A stretch of DNA of 11,198 bases from an uncultured Oscillospiraceae bacterium (GTDB lineage Bacteria > Bacillota > Clostridia > Oscillospirales > Oscillospiraceae): assembly GCA_934623545.1 (NCBI GenBank), contig CAKTVN010000036.1:1-11198 (forward strand), read 5' to 3'. The first letter of the stretch is position 1. Every line of letters starts with the position of its first letter. Below the pieces are notes generated by a model, which was given only the letters and a program-made list of their open reading frames with translations, was not told the DNA's origin and ran no database searches. Shown one piece after another: positions 4,978-11,198 of the stretch. The position numbers and the translations under genes were made by a program.

Positions 4978-6453
4978 ATGAATTATAAGGTTACGCTGCC
5001 GGAGCTCGGGCGAACGATCGAGGCTCCTGCGGGGCAGACTCTGCTTGAGGTGCTGCGCGCGGCGGGCTGCGCGCCCGAGGCGCCGTGCGGCGGCAAGGGC
5101 GTATGCGGCAAGTGCCGCGTCCGCGTGAACGGCGCGGAGCGGCTCGCCTGCCAGACAGTGGTGGACGGTCCTGTCACAGTCTCGCTTCCGGAGCGGGCGC
5201 GGCAGGAGCGCATTCTGACCGGCGGCTGCGAGCAGGCGGACACGGAGCCGGCGGAGCCGGTCAGAGCGGGGCTGCTGCTCGCATTCGACATCGGAACGAC
5301 GACCATCGCGGGCTATCTCATGGACGAGACGGGCGCGCAGATCGCGACCGGAAGCCGACTCAATCCGCAGGCGCCCTTCGGCGCGGATGTGATCACGCGC
5401 ATCCAGCTGGCGCTGAAGGGAGAGCAGGAGGCGCTGACGCGCTGCGTGCGCGAAGCGCTTGCGGACCTGACGCGCGAGCTTTTGAATGCGGCGAAGCGGG
5501 AGGCGGATGCGCTTGGTACGATCTGCGTGGTCGGCAATCCGTGTATGCAGCAGCTGTTTCTCGGCATTTCTCCGAAGAATCTCGCAGGCGTGCCGTTTGC
5601 GCCGGTGTTGACACAGACGGAGATCTCCCGCGCCGGGGATGTGATCGCGCTTTGGGGCGACGCGGCGCTGCTGACGGTCCCGGATATCTCAGGCTATGTC
5701 GGCGCGGACACCGTGGGCTGCGTCCTCGCGACGCAGATGGACCGCAGCGATGAGATCACGCTGATGGTCGACATCGGCACGAACGGCGAAATGGTCATGG
5801 GGAGCCGCGCACGCATGGTCGCCTGCTCCACGGCGGCGGGACCCGCGCTGGAGGGCGCAAACATCCGCTTCGGGATGCGCGCGGCAGACGGCGCGATCGA
5901 CCATGTCACGGTGGAAAACGGCGGGATATGCTGCCATGTCCTCGGTGGGGGCGAGGCGCACGGCATCTGCGGCTCAGGGCTGATCGATGCGGTCGCCGCG
6001 CTGAAGGAGCTCGGGCTGGTCAACCGGCGCGGGCGGCTCCAGACGCAGGAGCAGTTTGAAGGGGACCTTGCGGTCCGGCTCAGCGGGGAGGTCTGGCTGA
6101 CGCAGAACGATGTGCGCCAGGTGCAGCTTGCCAAGGGCGCGATCTCCGCGGGCATCGGACTGATGGCGCGCCATCTCGGCATCGAGGTCGGTCAGATCGA
6201 CCGTCTGCTGCTCGCGGGCGCGTTCGGAAGCTTCATCCGTGTGGAAAGCGCCTGCCGGATCGGGCTTCTGCCGCAGGAGCTTCTGGAAAAGGCGCAGGCG
6301 GTCGGCAACGCCGCCGGAAGCGGCGCAAAGCGCGCGGCGCGCAGCCGGAAAGCGTTTGAGCATACGCAGGAGCTTGTGCGTGAGATCGAATTTCTGGAGC
6401 TTGCGAGCCTGCCGGATTTTCAGCATGAATTTGCCCGGGGAATGTGGATTTGA
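4978..6453 (+). CDS. Reductive activator of corrinoid proteins (RACo-like, 2Fe-2S plus ASKHA ATPase, DUF4445)
   Basis: A 491-residue cytoplasmic protein that uses ATP and a low-potential electron donor to bring accidentally oxidised Co(II) corrinoid back to Co(I). Residues 1-75 are a plant-type [2Fe-2S] ferredoxin domain with C37-x5-C43-x2-C46-x11-C58. After a short linker the ASKHA ATPase part shows D-I-G-T-T at 104-108, D-I-G-T-N-G-E at 265-271, A-G-P-A-L-E-G-A (287-294), C-G-S-G-L-I-D (331-337), Q-N-D-V-R-Q-V-Q-L-A-K (376-386) and A-G-A-F-G (413-417). It is shorter than the roughly 600-650 residues I recall for characterised RACo proteins, mainly in the linker and middle region. It has no C-terminal 4Fe-4S cluster motifs as in RamA. 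It opens the rightward operon next to the methyltransferase genes, and both corrinoid proteins here are plausible clients. Confidence 0.9.
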   Translation: MNYKVTLPELGRTIEAPAGQTLLEVLRAAGCAPEAPCGGKGVCGKCRVRVNGAERLACQTVVDGPVTVSLPERARQERILTGGCEQADTEPAEPVRAGLLLAFDIGTTTIAGYLMDETGAQIATGSRLNPQAPFGADVITRIQLALKGEQEALTRCVREALADLTRELLNAAKREADALGTICVVGNPCMQQLFLGISPKNLAGVPFAPVLTQTEISRAGDVIALWGDAALLTVPDISGYVGADTVGCVLATQMDRSDEITLMVDIGTNGEMVMGSRARMVACSTAAGPALEGANIRFGMRAADGAIDHVTVENGGICCHVLGGGEAHGICGSGLIDAVAALKELGLVNRRGRLQTQEQFEGDLAVRLSGEVWLTQNDVRQVQLAKGAISAGIGLMARHLGIEVGQIDRLLLAGAFGSFIRVESACRIGLLPQELLEKAQAVGNAAGSGAKRAARSRKAFEHTQELVREIEFLELASLPDFQHEFARGMWI

Positions 6454-6459
6454 GCCGCC

Positions 6460-6488
6460 TTGCAATCTGCGGAATCTGATGCTATACT
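6460..6488 (+). promoter_or_regulatory. Internal promoter before the DUF1638-corrinoid-regulator genes
   Basis: TTGCAA (6460-6465), a 17-base spacer and TATACT (6483-6488) lie just after the activator stop codon. The hexamers and spacing are identical to those of the leftward promoter at 4819-4847. A small inverted repeat CTGAA-T-TTCAG (6487-6497) sits over the end of the -10 box and the start region. The promoter would let DUF1638, the second corrinoid protein and the regulator be made independently of the activator. No TGTATATACA core is present here. Confidence 0.6.
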
Positions 6489-6541
6489 GAATTTCAGGAA
6501 AAACGAAGAAACGATGGGAAGAGAACGCTTTGAAGGATGAA

Positions 6542-7210
6542 ATGAGAACGTGCATCATCTCCTGCGACGTGGTCCGCAGAGAGCTGGAGCAGGTCTGCGC
6601 GGAGCTGGGCTGTACGCTGCCGGTCTTCTGGACGGGCTCGGGGCTGCACAACTATCCCGCCCGCCTGTGCGAGCGGCTTCAGGAGCTGATCGAGGGCGAG
6701 GCTGCGGCATTTGACCGCATCCTGCTTGCGACCGGCTTCTGCGGGGATTCCTTCTGCGGGCTGAAGACCCGGCACGCGGAGCTCATCATCCCGCGCACGG
6801 ATGACTGCATTTCTCTTCTGCTGGGCTCGGCGGAAAACCGGAGGAAGCTCACTGAGCGCTGCGGGACGTATTTTCTGACCGAGGGCTGGCTCGATTCGGA
6901 CAAGAGCATTTTTGCCGAATACCGCCACACGGTCGAGCGTTACGGCGAGGCGCGCGCAAAGCGCGTATTCGGTGTGATGTTTGCGCACTATGAGCGTGTC
7001 GCCGTGATCGACACGGGCGCGTATGCGGTCGCGCCGGTCTATGAAAAGGCGCAGGAGATGGCGAGTACGCTCGGGCTGCGCTGTGAGCTCCTGCCCGGAA
7101 AGCAGAGCTATCTGCGTACGCTGCTGACCGGTCCGTGGACGCAGGAGCAGTTTCTGATCCTGCCGCCGGGCAGCACGGTCGAGCGCGAAATGCTCTCGAA
7201 GCTTTATTGA
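6542..7210 (+). CDS. DUF1638 protein
   Basis: A 222-residue soluble protein that matches what I know of the DUF1638 family (PF07796), often found beside corrinoid methyl-transfer genes in anaerobes and methanogens. Its biochemical function is not known to me. Landmarks, counted from the chosen ATG, are I-I-S-C-D-V (5-10), L-H-N-Y-P (35-39), G-F-C-G-D (65-69), R-T-D-D-C-I-S-L-L-L-G-S (85-96) and Y-F-L-T-E-G-W (110-116). The repeated Cys/His/Asp positions (C67, C72, H78, C89) look fit for metal or thiol chemistry. The frame is open from TTG at 6530, four codons upstream. ATG at 6542 with AAGGA just before it gives the family-like start MRTCIISCD and is preferred, although the spacing is short. 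It is followed after 45 bp by the second corrinoid protein, which suggests they act together. Confidence 0.8.
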   Translation: MRTCIISCDVVRRELEQVCAELGCTLPVFWTGSGLHNYPARLCERLQELIEGEAAAFDRILLATGFCGDSFCGLKTRHAELIIPRTDDCISLLLGSAENRRKLTERCGTYFLTEGWLDSDKSIFAEYRHTVERYGEARAKRVFGVMFAHYERVAVIDTGAYAVAPVYEKAQEMASTLGLRCELLPGKQSYLRTLLTGPWTQEQFLILPPGSTVEREMLSKLY

Positions 7211-7225
7211 GCGCGCGCTGCGCGC
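7211..7225 (+). other. GC-only hairpin right after the DUF1638 stop codon
   Basis: GCGCGC (7211-7216) can pair with GCGCGC (7220-7225) around a 3-base loop. An overlapping perfect 14-bp palindrome CGCTGCGCGCAGCG runs 7216-7229. No T-run follows, so it is not a standard terminator. It may protect or separate the DUF1638 and corrinoid messages. Confidence 0.4.
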
Positions 7226-7255
7226 AGCGAGAAAGATACGTTTGAGGTGTTGACG

Positions 7256-7894
7256 ATGGAATATATCATGCCGCTGGTACAGGCGATGGCAGAGCTGGAT
7301 GAAAAGTCGCTCATGGACGCCATGCAGGACGCGCTGCGTGAAAAGCAGAAAACAGAGCGGATCGAGAACAGCCTTCAGGAGGGGCTGAAGCAGGTCGGCG
7401 TGCGCTTTGCGCAGGGACAGTATTATCTGGCGGACATGATCGTGAGCGGAGACCTCTATCAGGAGGCGATGAATCTGCTCATCAGCAACAAACAGCTTGA
7501 GGGGCGTCAGCAGAAAAGCGGCAAGGTGCTCATCGGCGTCATGAAGGACGACATCCATGACATCGGCAAGGACATCGTGCAGATGCTGCTCAAGCTGGAC
7601 GGCTTCGATGTGATGGACCTCGGCGTCGATGTGCCGACGGAGGAGTTTCTCTCCGCGGTGCAGAGCTATCAGCCGGATATCATCGCGTTGTGCGGCGTCA
7701 TGTCTTTCTCCGCAGACCATATGACGGAGACGATCCGCCGTCTGGGCGAGCTTCCGAACCGCAGCAGCTTCCGGGTCATTGTCGGCGGGAGCTGCGTGAA
7801 TGAGAAGACCGCGCTGGACATCGGCGCGGACGGGTTTACACGCGATGCCTACAACGTCCCAAAGCTCTGCACGAAACTCATGAGGGAGCGCTGA
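7256..7894 (+). CDS. Second corrinoid (B12-binding) methyl-carrier protein
   Basis: A 212-residue corrinoid protein with a helical B12-binding-2 cap (about 1-85) and a cobalamin-binding Rossmann domain (about 90-212). DxHxxG is present as D99-I-H101-D-I-G104, H101 being the expected cobalt ligand, and G177-G178 lie in I-V-G-G-S-C. The position that is Ser in the family SxL motif is Cys here (L-C146-G-V-M), unlike the paralogue at 3170-3811, which keeps Ser. The frame is open from GTG at 7247, but ATG at 7256 has GAGGTG six bases before it and is chosen. It is grouped with DUF1638 and the regulator, away from the methyltransferases. It may therefore serve another methyltransferase encoded elsewhere, or work with DUF1638. 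Confidence 0.9.
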   Translation: MEYIMPLVQAMAELDEKSLMDAMQDALREKQKTERIENSLQEGLKQVGVRFAQGQYYLADMIVSGDLYQEAMNLLISNKQLEGRQQKSGKVLIGVMKDDIHDIGKDIVQMLLKLDGFDVMDLGVDVPTEEFLSAVQSYQPDIIALCGVMSFSADHMTETIRRLGELPNRSSFRVIVGGSCVNEKTALDIGADGFTRDAYNVPKLCTKLMRER

Positions 7895-7900
7895 GAACGG

Positions 7901-8626
7901 ATGATGAGCATACAGAAGGGACCTGTTTATCAGGAAATCTATCACGATCTCAAGCGCCTGCTTCAGGGCGGGAGCAAAAAGCCGGGCGACGATCTTCCGT
8001 CGGAGAATATGCTTGCGGCGCAGTATCAGACGACCAGGACGACGGTGCGCAAAAGCCTTCAGCTGCTGGAAAAGGAGGGGCTGATCCACTCCTGGGCGGG
8101 GAAGGGCTACTTTGTCTCGCAGCCGACGCACAATGCCTTTACGCTGGATTTTCCGGAGGATGAGCAGCTGCACAGCGGCAGCTACAAGCGCATCTCTGTC
8201 GTGAAGGCGGATACGGCGCTTCTGCGCGTTTTTGCGCTGGAGGCGGGGAAGCGCGTGATCAAGATCTGCCGCAGCATCGACGAGGGCGAGCGCTGCGTCG
8301 CCTATGACGTCAAGTATCTGCCGTATACGAAGGGGCAGCCGATGATCGAGCAGGAGATCAATTATTTCGTGCCCTTCCCGGACATCGTGTCGAGAATGGT
8401 GCCGACGTTCCTGTTCTACACGGAGCTGGAGATCACGGCGGTCCTCGCGCCAAAGGAGGTCGCGCCGATCTTGGGCTGTTCCGAAACGGAGCCGCTTTTG
8501 CTGCTGCGGCGCAGATTCATGGATCAGGATCGCCACTGTATCGGCTATGGCGAGCGCTATCAGCGGCAGGGCGCGCAGAGCGGGAGCATCACCGCGCGCT
8601 CCGGCTATCAGACCCAGCCGGGCTGA
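7901..8626 (+). CDS. GntR-family transcriptional regulator, HutC/UTRA type
   Basis: A 241-residue DNA-binding regulator. Residues 7-75 form the GntR winged helix: P-V-Y-Q-E-I-Y-H-D-L-K at 8-18, L-P-S-E-N-M-L-A at 32-39, T-T-V-R-K-S-L-Q-L-L at 47-56 and the wing G-K-G-Y-F-V at 67-72. Residues about 95-241 form the UTRA effector domain, with F-M-D near 206-208 and the usual ligand pocket of small metabolites. Members are mostly repressors released by the pathway substrate or intermediate. It begins six bases after the second corrinoid gene and closes the operon, so it would be made together with its targets. The palindrome at 4805-4822 is its most likely binding site. The effector is not known; a methylated substrate or its sugar moiety is a guess. 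A second ATG three bases downstream could also start it. Confidence 0.9.
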   Translation: MMSIQKGPVYQEIYHDLKRLLQGGSKKPGDDLPSENMLAAQYQTTRTTVRKSLQLLEKEGLIHSWAGKGYFVSQPTHNAFTLDFPEDEQLHSGSYKRISVVKADTALLRVFALEAGKRVIKICRSIDEGERCVAYDVKYLPYTKGQPMIEQEINYFVPFPDIVSRMVPTFLFYTELEITAVLAPKEVAPILGCSETEPLLLLRRRFMDQDRHCIGYGERYQRQGAQSGSITARSGYQTQPG

Positions 8627-8646
8627 ACGTACATAAGCATAAAAAG

Positions 8647-8677
8647 ACCGGAGACAGATGAAACTGCCTCCGGTTTT
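8647..8677. terminator. Bidirectional intrinsic terminator between convergent operons
   Basis: ACCGGAG (8647-8653) pairs with CTCCGGT (8668-8674), and an inner CAG/CTG pairing (8655-8657, 8664-8666) extends the stem after one mismatch; the loop is ATGAAA. A T-run follows on the plus strand (8674-8677). An A-run precedes it (8641-8645), giving a T-run for the minus strand. It ends the rightward operon 20 bases after the regulator gene, and the leftward flavoprotein operon that stops at 8700. Confidence 0.85.
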
Positions 8678-8699
8678 GCGTTATTGCATATTTGGCACC

Positions 8700-9236
8700 C
8701 TATACGTGCGCGCCGAGCGCGCGCGCCTGCGCGAGCGCGGGGTGTCCGGTGATCGCGCCGGGGGTGTTGACGCCGCCAGCGAAGACTGTACCGGCGAGAT
8801 GCGCGCGCTCAAAGCAGGCGATCCAGCCGCCGAGCCCGTGCTCTGCCCCCTTCGGCGTTTCGGCTTCCTCGTCCGCAGCGGACGAGAGGAGGTATATGTC
8901 CGTAAAGCGATAATCCGTGCCATAGAGCGGATTGGCGCGGTCGAGCAGGACCTTCATCTGTCCGCTCATTTCGTAGTAATAAATGGGCGTTGCAAAGGCG
9001 ATCACATCCGCGTCGTGCATTTTCCGGACGATCTCGGCGGAATCGTCCTCCATGACGCAGCGGTGGAGCTTCTGGCAGGCGAGACAGCCCTTGCAGAAGC
9101 GCAGGTCCTTTCCGCGCAGCGTGACGGTCTCGACGTGGTGCCCGGCGCTCTGCGCGCCCTCTGCAAACGCAGCTGCGAGCGCCTCGGAATTGCTGTGTGC
9201 GCGCAGGCTGGTGGAGATGATCAATACGTTTTTCAT
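8700..9236 (-). CDS. Iron-sulfur flavoprotein-like NAD(P)H-dependent FMN reductase
   Basis: A 178-residue cytoplasmic flavodoxin-fold oxidoreductase. The N-terminal strand-loop I-I-S-T-S-L-R-A-H-S-N-S (6-17) is the FMN phosphate-binding loop of the NADPH-dependent FMN reductase family, and T-P-I-Y-Y-Y-E-M-S-G-Q-M-K (83-95) contacts the flavin. A compact cysteine cluster C48-x2-C51-x2-C54-x5-C60 matches the [4Fe-4S]-binding pattern of iron-sulfur flavoproteins such as Isf, at nearly the same position. The protein could therefore pass electrons between ferredoxin-like donors and flavin or oxygen-detoxifying partners. The frame is open further upstream, but ATG at 9236 with a perfect AGGAGG at 9244-9249 is the clear start. 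It is the last gene of the prmA operon, 43 bp after the hydrolase gene. Confidence 0.85.
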   Translation of the reverse strand: MKNVLIISTSLRAHSNSEALAAAFAEGAQSAGHHVETVTLRGKDLRFCKGCLACQKLHRCVMEDDSAEIVRKMHDADVIAFATPIYYYEMSGQMKVLLDRANPLYGTDYRFTDIYLLSSAADEEAETPKGAEHGLGGWIACFERAHLAGTVFAGGVNTPGAITGHPALAQARALGAHV

Positions 9237-9279
9237 GAAAAATCCTCCTGAGCTGTTTTTTGAACGAGGAAACGCCGCC

Positions 9280-10308
9280 TCAGCTCTCGCCGAGCAGCGG
9301 CAGCAGGACGCTGCACTGCGCAAAGCGCGTGTCGCGCGAGCTCGTGACGAAGACGGTCTGCGCGGGGATGTCGGTCATGACCTCCTGCATGGCGTCCATG
9401 ACGGTCATGACCTGCGTCGGGTCATCGGTCCGGACGTACAGCCGGTAGCCGTAAGCTGCCATAGCGGGCGCGATGGAGCCGAAGCTCACATGGATGTCGA
9501 CGCCCTGCATATTGTCGACGATGCTCTTTGCGGCGTTCAGGATCGCATCCTCCTTGGAGACGCTTGCATTCCAGGCGATGGACTCGCTGGAGGGGAAGTA
9601 GAAGTCGTCGAAGACGACCTCGTCAAAGCCGAGACCGCTCAGCTCCATCGCGATGGAGCTGAGGAAGCCCTGCACTGCGCTGCTGTTCGGGTTCATCCAG
9701 TAGCAGCGCCGGTCGTCCATCCACAGCGCGCCGGAGTACATGGCGAGGCTGTCGGACTGGTGGTCGAACGCGTAGAGGGGGTCTGAAAAGGCGGGGACGT
9801 GCGCAATCACGGTCAGTCCGTCCGTCGCAGTGAGGTCAGCGATCAGCCGGTCGATGGCGGTGATGTCCGCGTCGGCGGTCTGCGCGCCGGTCTGCTCGGA
9901 GGAATAATAGTAGTAGCCGAAGACGCTCTTGACGTCGATCATCACGGTCGTCAGACCGTCAAGACCGTCCAGCGCCGTGCGCACGGCGTCAACGTCCTTT
10001 GCGAGCATATTGGTCGTGATGTAATAACCGGAAAACTGCTGCGGCGCGTCCGAAACGGTGCCGGGCTCGGTCGTGTCGACGATGATCTCATAGGGATACT
10101 GCGCCGGGTCGAGCGTTTCGGGCTGCTCGCCGGTCGGCTGGAGCTTCTGGCTGTAATCCAGCTTCGCGCCGTCGTCGGTGTAGGTGATATAGCGCTGCAA
10201 ATAGACGAAACGGCTGATGCACAGCGCAAGCAGCAGAAGCAGGACGCCGCCCGCGATCAGAAGCGCCCGCCTCAGCGCCCGCTTGTTGCGGTAGGAAAAA
10301 ATACGCAA
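9280..10308 (-). CDS. Membrane-anchored putative glycoside hydrolase (GHL/DUF4015-like)
   Basis: A 342-residue protein with a basic N-terminus and one membrane segment (about residues 14-34) that acts as an uncleaved signal anchor, placing the rest outside. After a linker of about 55 residues the catalytic-like TIM barrel begins with G-Y-Y-I-T-T-N-M-L (94-102). It then shows M-I-D-V-K (123-127), the W-M-N-P motif (204-207) and G-F-D-E-V-V-F-D-D-F-Y-F-P (227-239). The last resembles the FDEIxFDYxRFP signature of the DUF4015 putative glycoside hydrolases, with D229, E230 and D234 as candidate acids. The substrate is unknown; a cell-wall or polysaccharide role is a guess. The start is TTG at 10308, seven bases after GGAGG. 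The ribosome binding site abuts the prmA stop codon, so the two are probably translationally coupled. Confidence 0.72.
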   Translation of the reverse strand: MRIFSYRNKRALRRALLIAGGVLLLLLALCISRFVYLQRYITYTDDGAKLDYSQKLQPTGEQPETLDPAQYPYEIIVDTTEPGTVSDAPQQFSGYYITTNMLAKDVDAVRTALDGLDGLTTVMIDVKSVFGYYYYSSEQTGAQTADADITAIDRLIADLTATDGLTVIAHVPAFSDPLYAFDHQSDSLAMYSGALWMDDRRCYWMNPNSSAVQGFLSSIAMELSGLGFDEVVFDDFYFPSSESIAWNASVSKEDAILNAAKSIVDNMQGVDIHVSFGSIAPAMAAYGYRLYVRTDDPTQVMTVMDAMQEVMTDIPAQTVFVTSSRDTRFAQCSVLLPLLGES

Positions 10309-10315
10309 GAGTAAG

Positions 10316-10320
10316 CCTCC
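10316..10320 (-). promoter_or_regulatory. Ribosome binding site fixing a TTG start, abutting the prmA stop
   Basis: The minus strand reads TAAGGAGG, so the prmA stop codon runs directly into the ribosome binding site. The spacing of seven bases points to TTG at 10308 as the start of the hydrolase gene. This arrangement favours translational coupling. Confidence 0.7.
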
Positions 10321-11198
10321 TTATTTTGCGCGCTTTGCCGTGATGCGCCGCCAGTCCTCCTGACGGTCGGCGGAGACGATGCTGAGCCCCGCGCGCTCAA
10401 TGGCGGCGGCGACCTCGTCAAAGCGGACGTCGAGAATGCCAGAACAGATGAAAACGCCGTCCTCCGTCAGAAAATGCGGGACGACCGGGCTGAGCGGGAT
10501 GATGACGTCCGCGACGATGTTGGCAAGCACGATGTCATAGCCGCCTCCAAGCCGGTCCATCATTGCCCGGTCTCCGATCACGTCGCCGGTGACGGCGGTG
10601 AAGCGGTCGGCGTGCAGGTCGTTGATGGCGGCGTTTTCCCGGGCAATATCCTCCGCCTTCGGGTCGATGTCGACGCCGACGGCGCTTTTCGCGCCGAGCA
10701 GCAGCGCGGTGATCGACAAAATGCCGCTTCCGCTGCCGAGATCGAGCACGCGCTCGCCGCCGCGGATGCGGCGCTCCAGCTCGCGCATACACATCTGCGT
10801 CGAGGCGTGCGCGCCGGTGCCGAAGATCATGCCGGGGTCGAGCAGGACCGGGATGCGCTGCTCCGGGTTTTCCGGCGACAGCCACTGCGGCACGACGAGC
10901 AGCCGCTCGCCGATGGGAAGCGGCTGATAATACTGCTTCCAGCTGTTTTCCCAGTCTTCGTCGCGCACATTGGCGAGCGCGACCTCGAGAGAGCCGAAGT
11001 CGGTGGACGGATACTGCGCACGCAGCACGGAAAGCCCGTCGCGCAGCTGACTGACGGTCTCGGGCGCGGCGGGGCCGTCCTCGAGATACAGGCGGATCTG
11101 GGACAGACCGGACATCTGCTTCTCAAGCTCCTCGTCCACATAGTCCCAGTACTGGCGGTTCTGATCCAGAAATTCGTGGAACTGCTCCTGATCGTCGA
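10321..11198 (-). CDS. prmA: Ribosomal protein L11 methyltransferase, N-terminus beyond the right edge
   Basis: PrmA uses S-adenosylmethionine to methylate ribosomal protein L11 in the cytoplasm. The frame stays open to the edge of the window, where residues reading H-E-F-L-D-Q-N-R-Q-Y-W-D-Y match the N-terminal substrate domain. The GTG at 11139 is therefore internal and the true start lies outside. The Rossmann methyltransferase domain shows G-T-G-A-H-A-S-T, then V-L-D-L-G-S-G-S-G-I-L-S (motif I), G-V-D-I-D-P (motif II acidic end) and L-A-N-I-V-A-D-V-I (the N-I-x-A motif of the family). The C-terminus is complete. It is the first visible gene of a leftward operon with the hydrolase and the flavoprotein. 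It is a housekeeping gene, which marks the right border of the methyl-metabolism locus. Confidence 0.93.
   Translation of the reverse strand, partial: DDQEQFHEFLDQNRQYWDYVDEELEKQMSGLSQIRLYLEDGPAAPETVSQLRDGLSVLRAQYPSTDFGSLEVALANVRDEDWENSWKQYYQPLPIGERLLVVPQWLSPENPEQRIPVLLDPGMIFGTGAHASTQMCMRELERRIRGGERVLDLGSGSGILSITALLLGAKSAVGVDIDPKAEDIARENAAINDLHADRFTAVTGDVIGDRAMMDRLGGGYDIVLANIVADVIIPLSPVVPHFLTEDGVFICSGILDVRFDEVAAAIERAGLSIVSADRQEDWRRITAKRAK

Noticed and set aside
7211..7229. Intrinsic terminator between DUF1638 and the second corrinoid gene
   Set aside because: The hairpin is stable, but the bases after it are AGCGAGAAAG with no T-run, so termination is not supported.
6494..8536. A roughly 680-codon open frame on the minus strand opposite DUF1638, corrinoid 2 and the regulator
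   Set aside because: Same reason: a GC-driven shadow of strongly supported plus-strand genes, with His/Arg/Leu-rich low-information sequence and no family motifs.

Overview
The window looks like chromosomal DNA from a GC-rich anaerobic Firmicute, most likely a gut-type clostridium of the Oscillospirales kind. This is inferred from strong AGGAGG-type ribosome binding sites, several TTG starts, high GC at third codon positions, and gene families typical of acetogens and related anaerobes (corrinoid methyltransferases, a corrinoid activator, an iron-sulfur flavoprotein). No RNA genes, insertion sequences, CRISPR arrays or phage genes were seen.

Positions 1-8626 form one functional locus for corrinoid-dependent transfer of methyl groups, arranged as two divergent operons around a control region at 4750-4977. 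The leftward operon runs: pterin-binding (DHPS-fold) methyltransferase (4749-3937), corrinoid protein (3811-3170), uroporphyrinogen-decarboxylase-fold methyltransferase (3127-1952), a 48-residue protein that is easy to miss (1921-1775), and two GPH-type sugar/cation symporters in tandem (1723-365 and 264 to beyond the left edge). The rightward operon runs: reductive activator of corrinoid proteins (4978-6453), a DUF1638 protein (6542-7210), a second corrinoid protein (7256-7894) and a GntR/UTRA repressor (7901-8626), closed by a hairpin terminator at 8647-8677.

Proposed working: a methylated or methoxylated nutrient enters through the symporters. The UroD-fold enzyme moves its methyl group to the Co(I) corrinoid protein, and the DHPS-fold enzyme passes it on to tetrahydrofolate (or runs the reverse direction). 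The ATP-dependent Fe-S activator rescues corrinoid oxidised to Co(II). The GntR regulator probably senses the substrate and represses through an 18-bp palindrome that overlaps the -10 box of the leftward promoter. The substrate cannot be named from sequence. Unusual parts are the UroD-fold enzyme without the usual His-x-Cys zinc motif, the DUF1638 plus second corrinoid pair, and the 48-residue protein.

Positions 8700-11198 are an unrelated leftward operon: prmA (ribosomal protein L11 methyltransferase, cut by the right edge), a membrane-anchored GHL/DUF4015-like putative glycoside hydrolase, and an iron-sulfur flavoprotein-like oxidoreductase. It converges on the rightward methyl operon, and the two share the bidirectional terminator.
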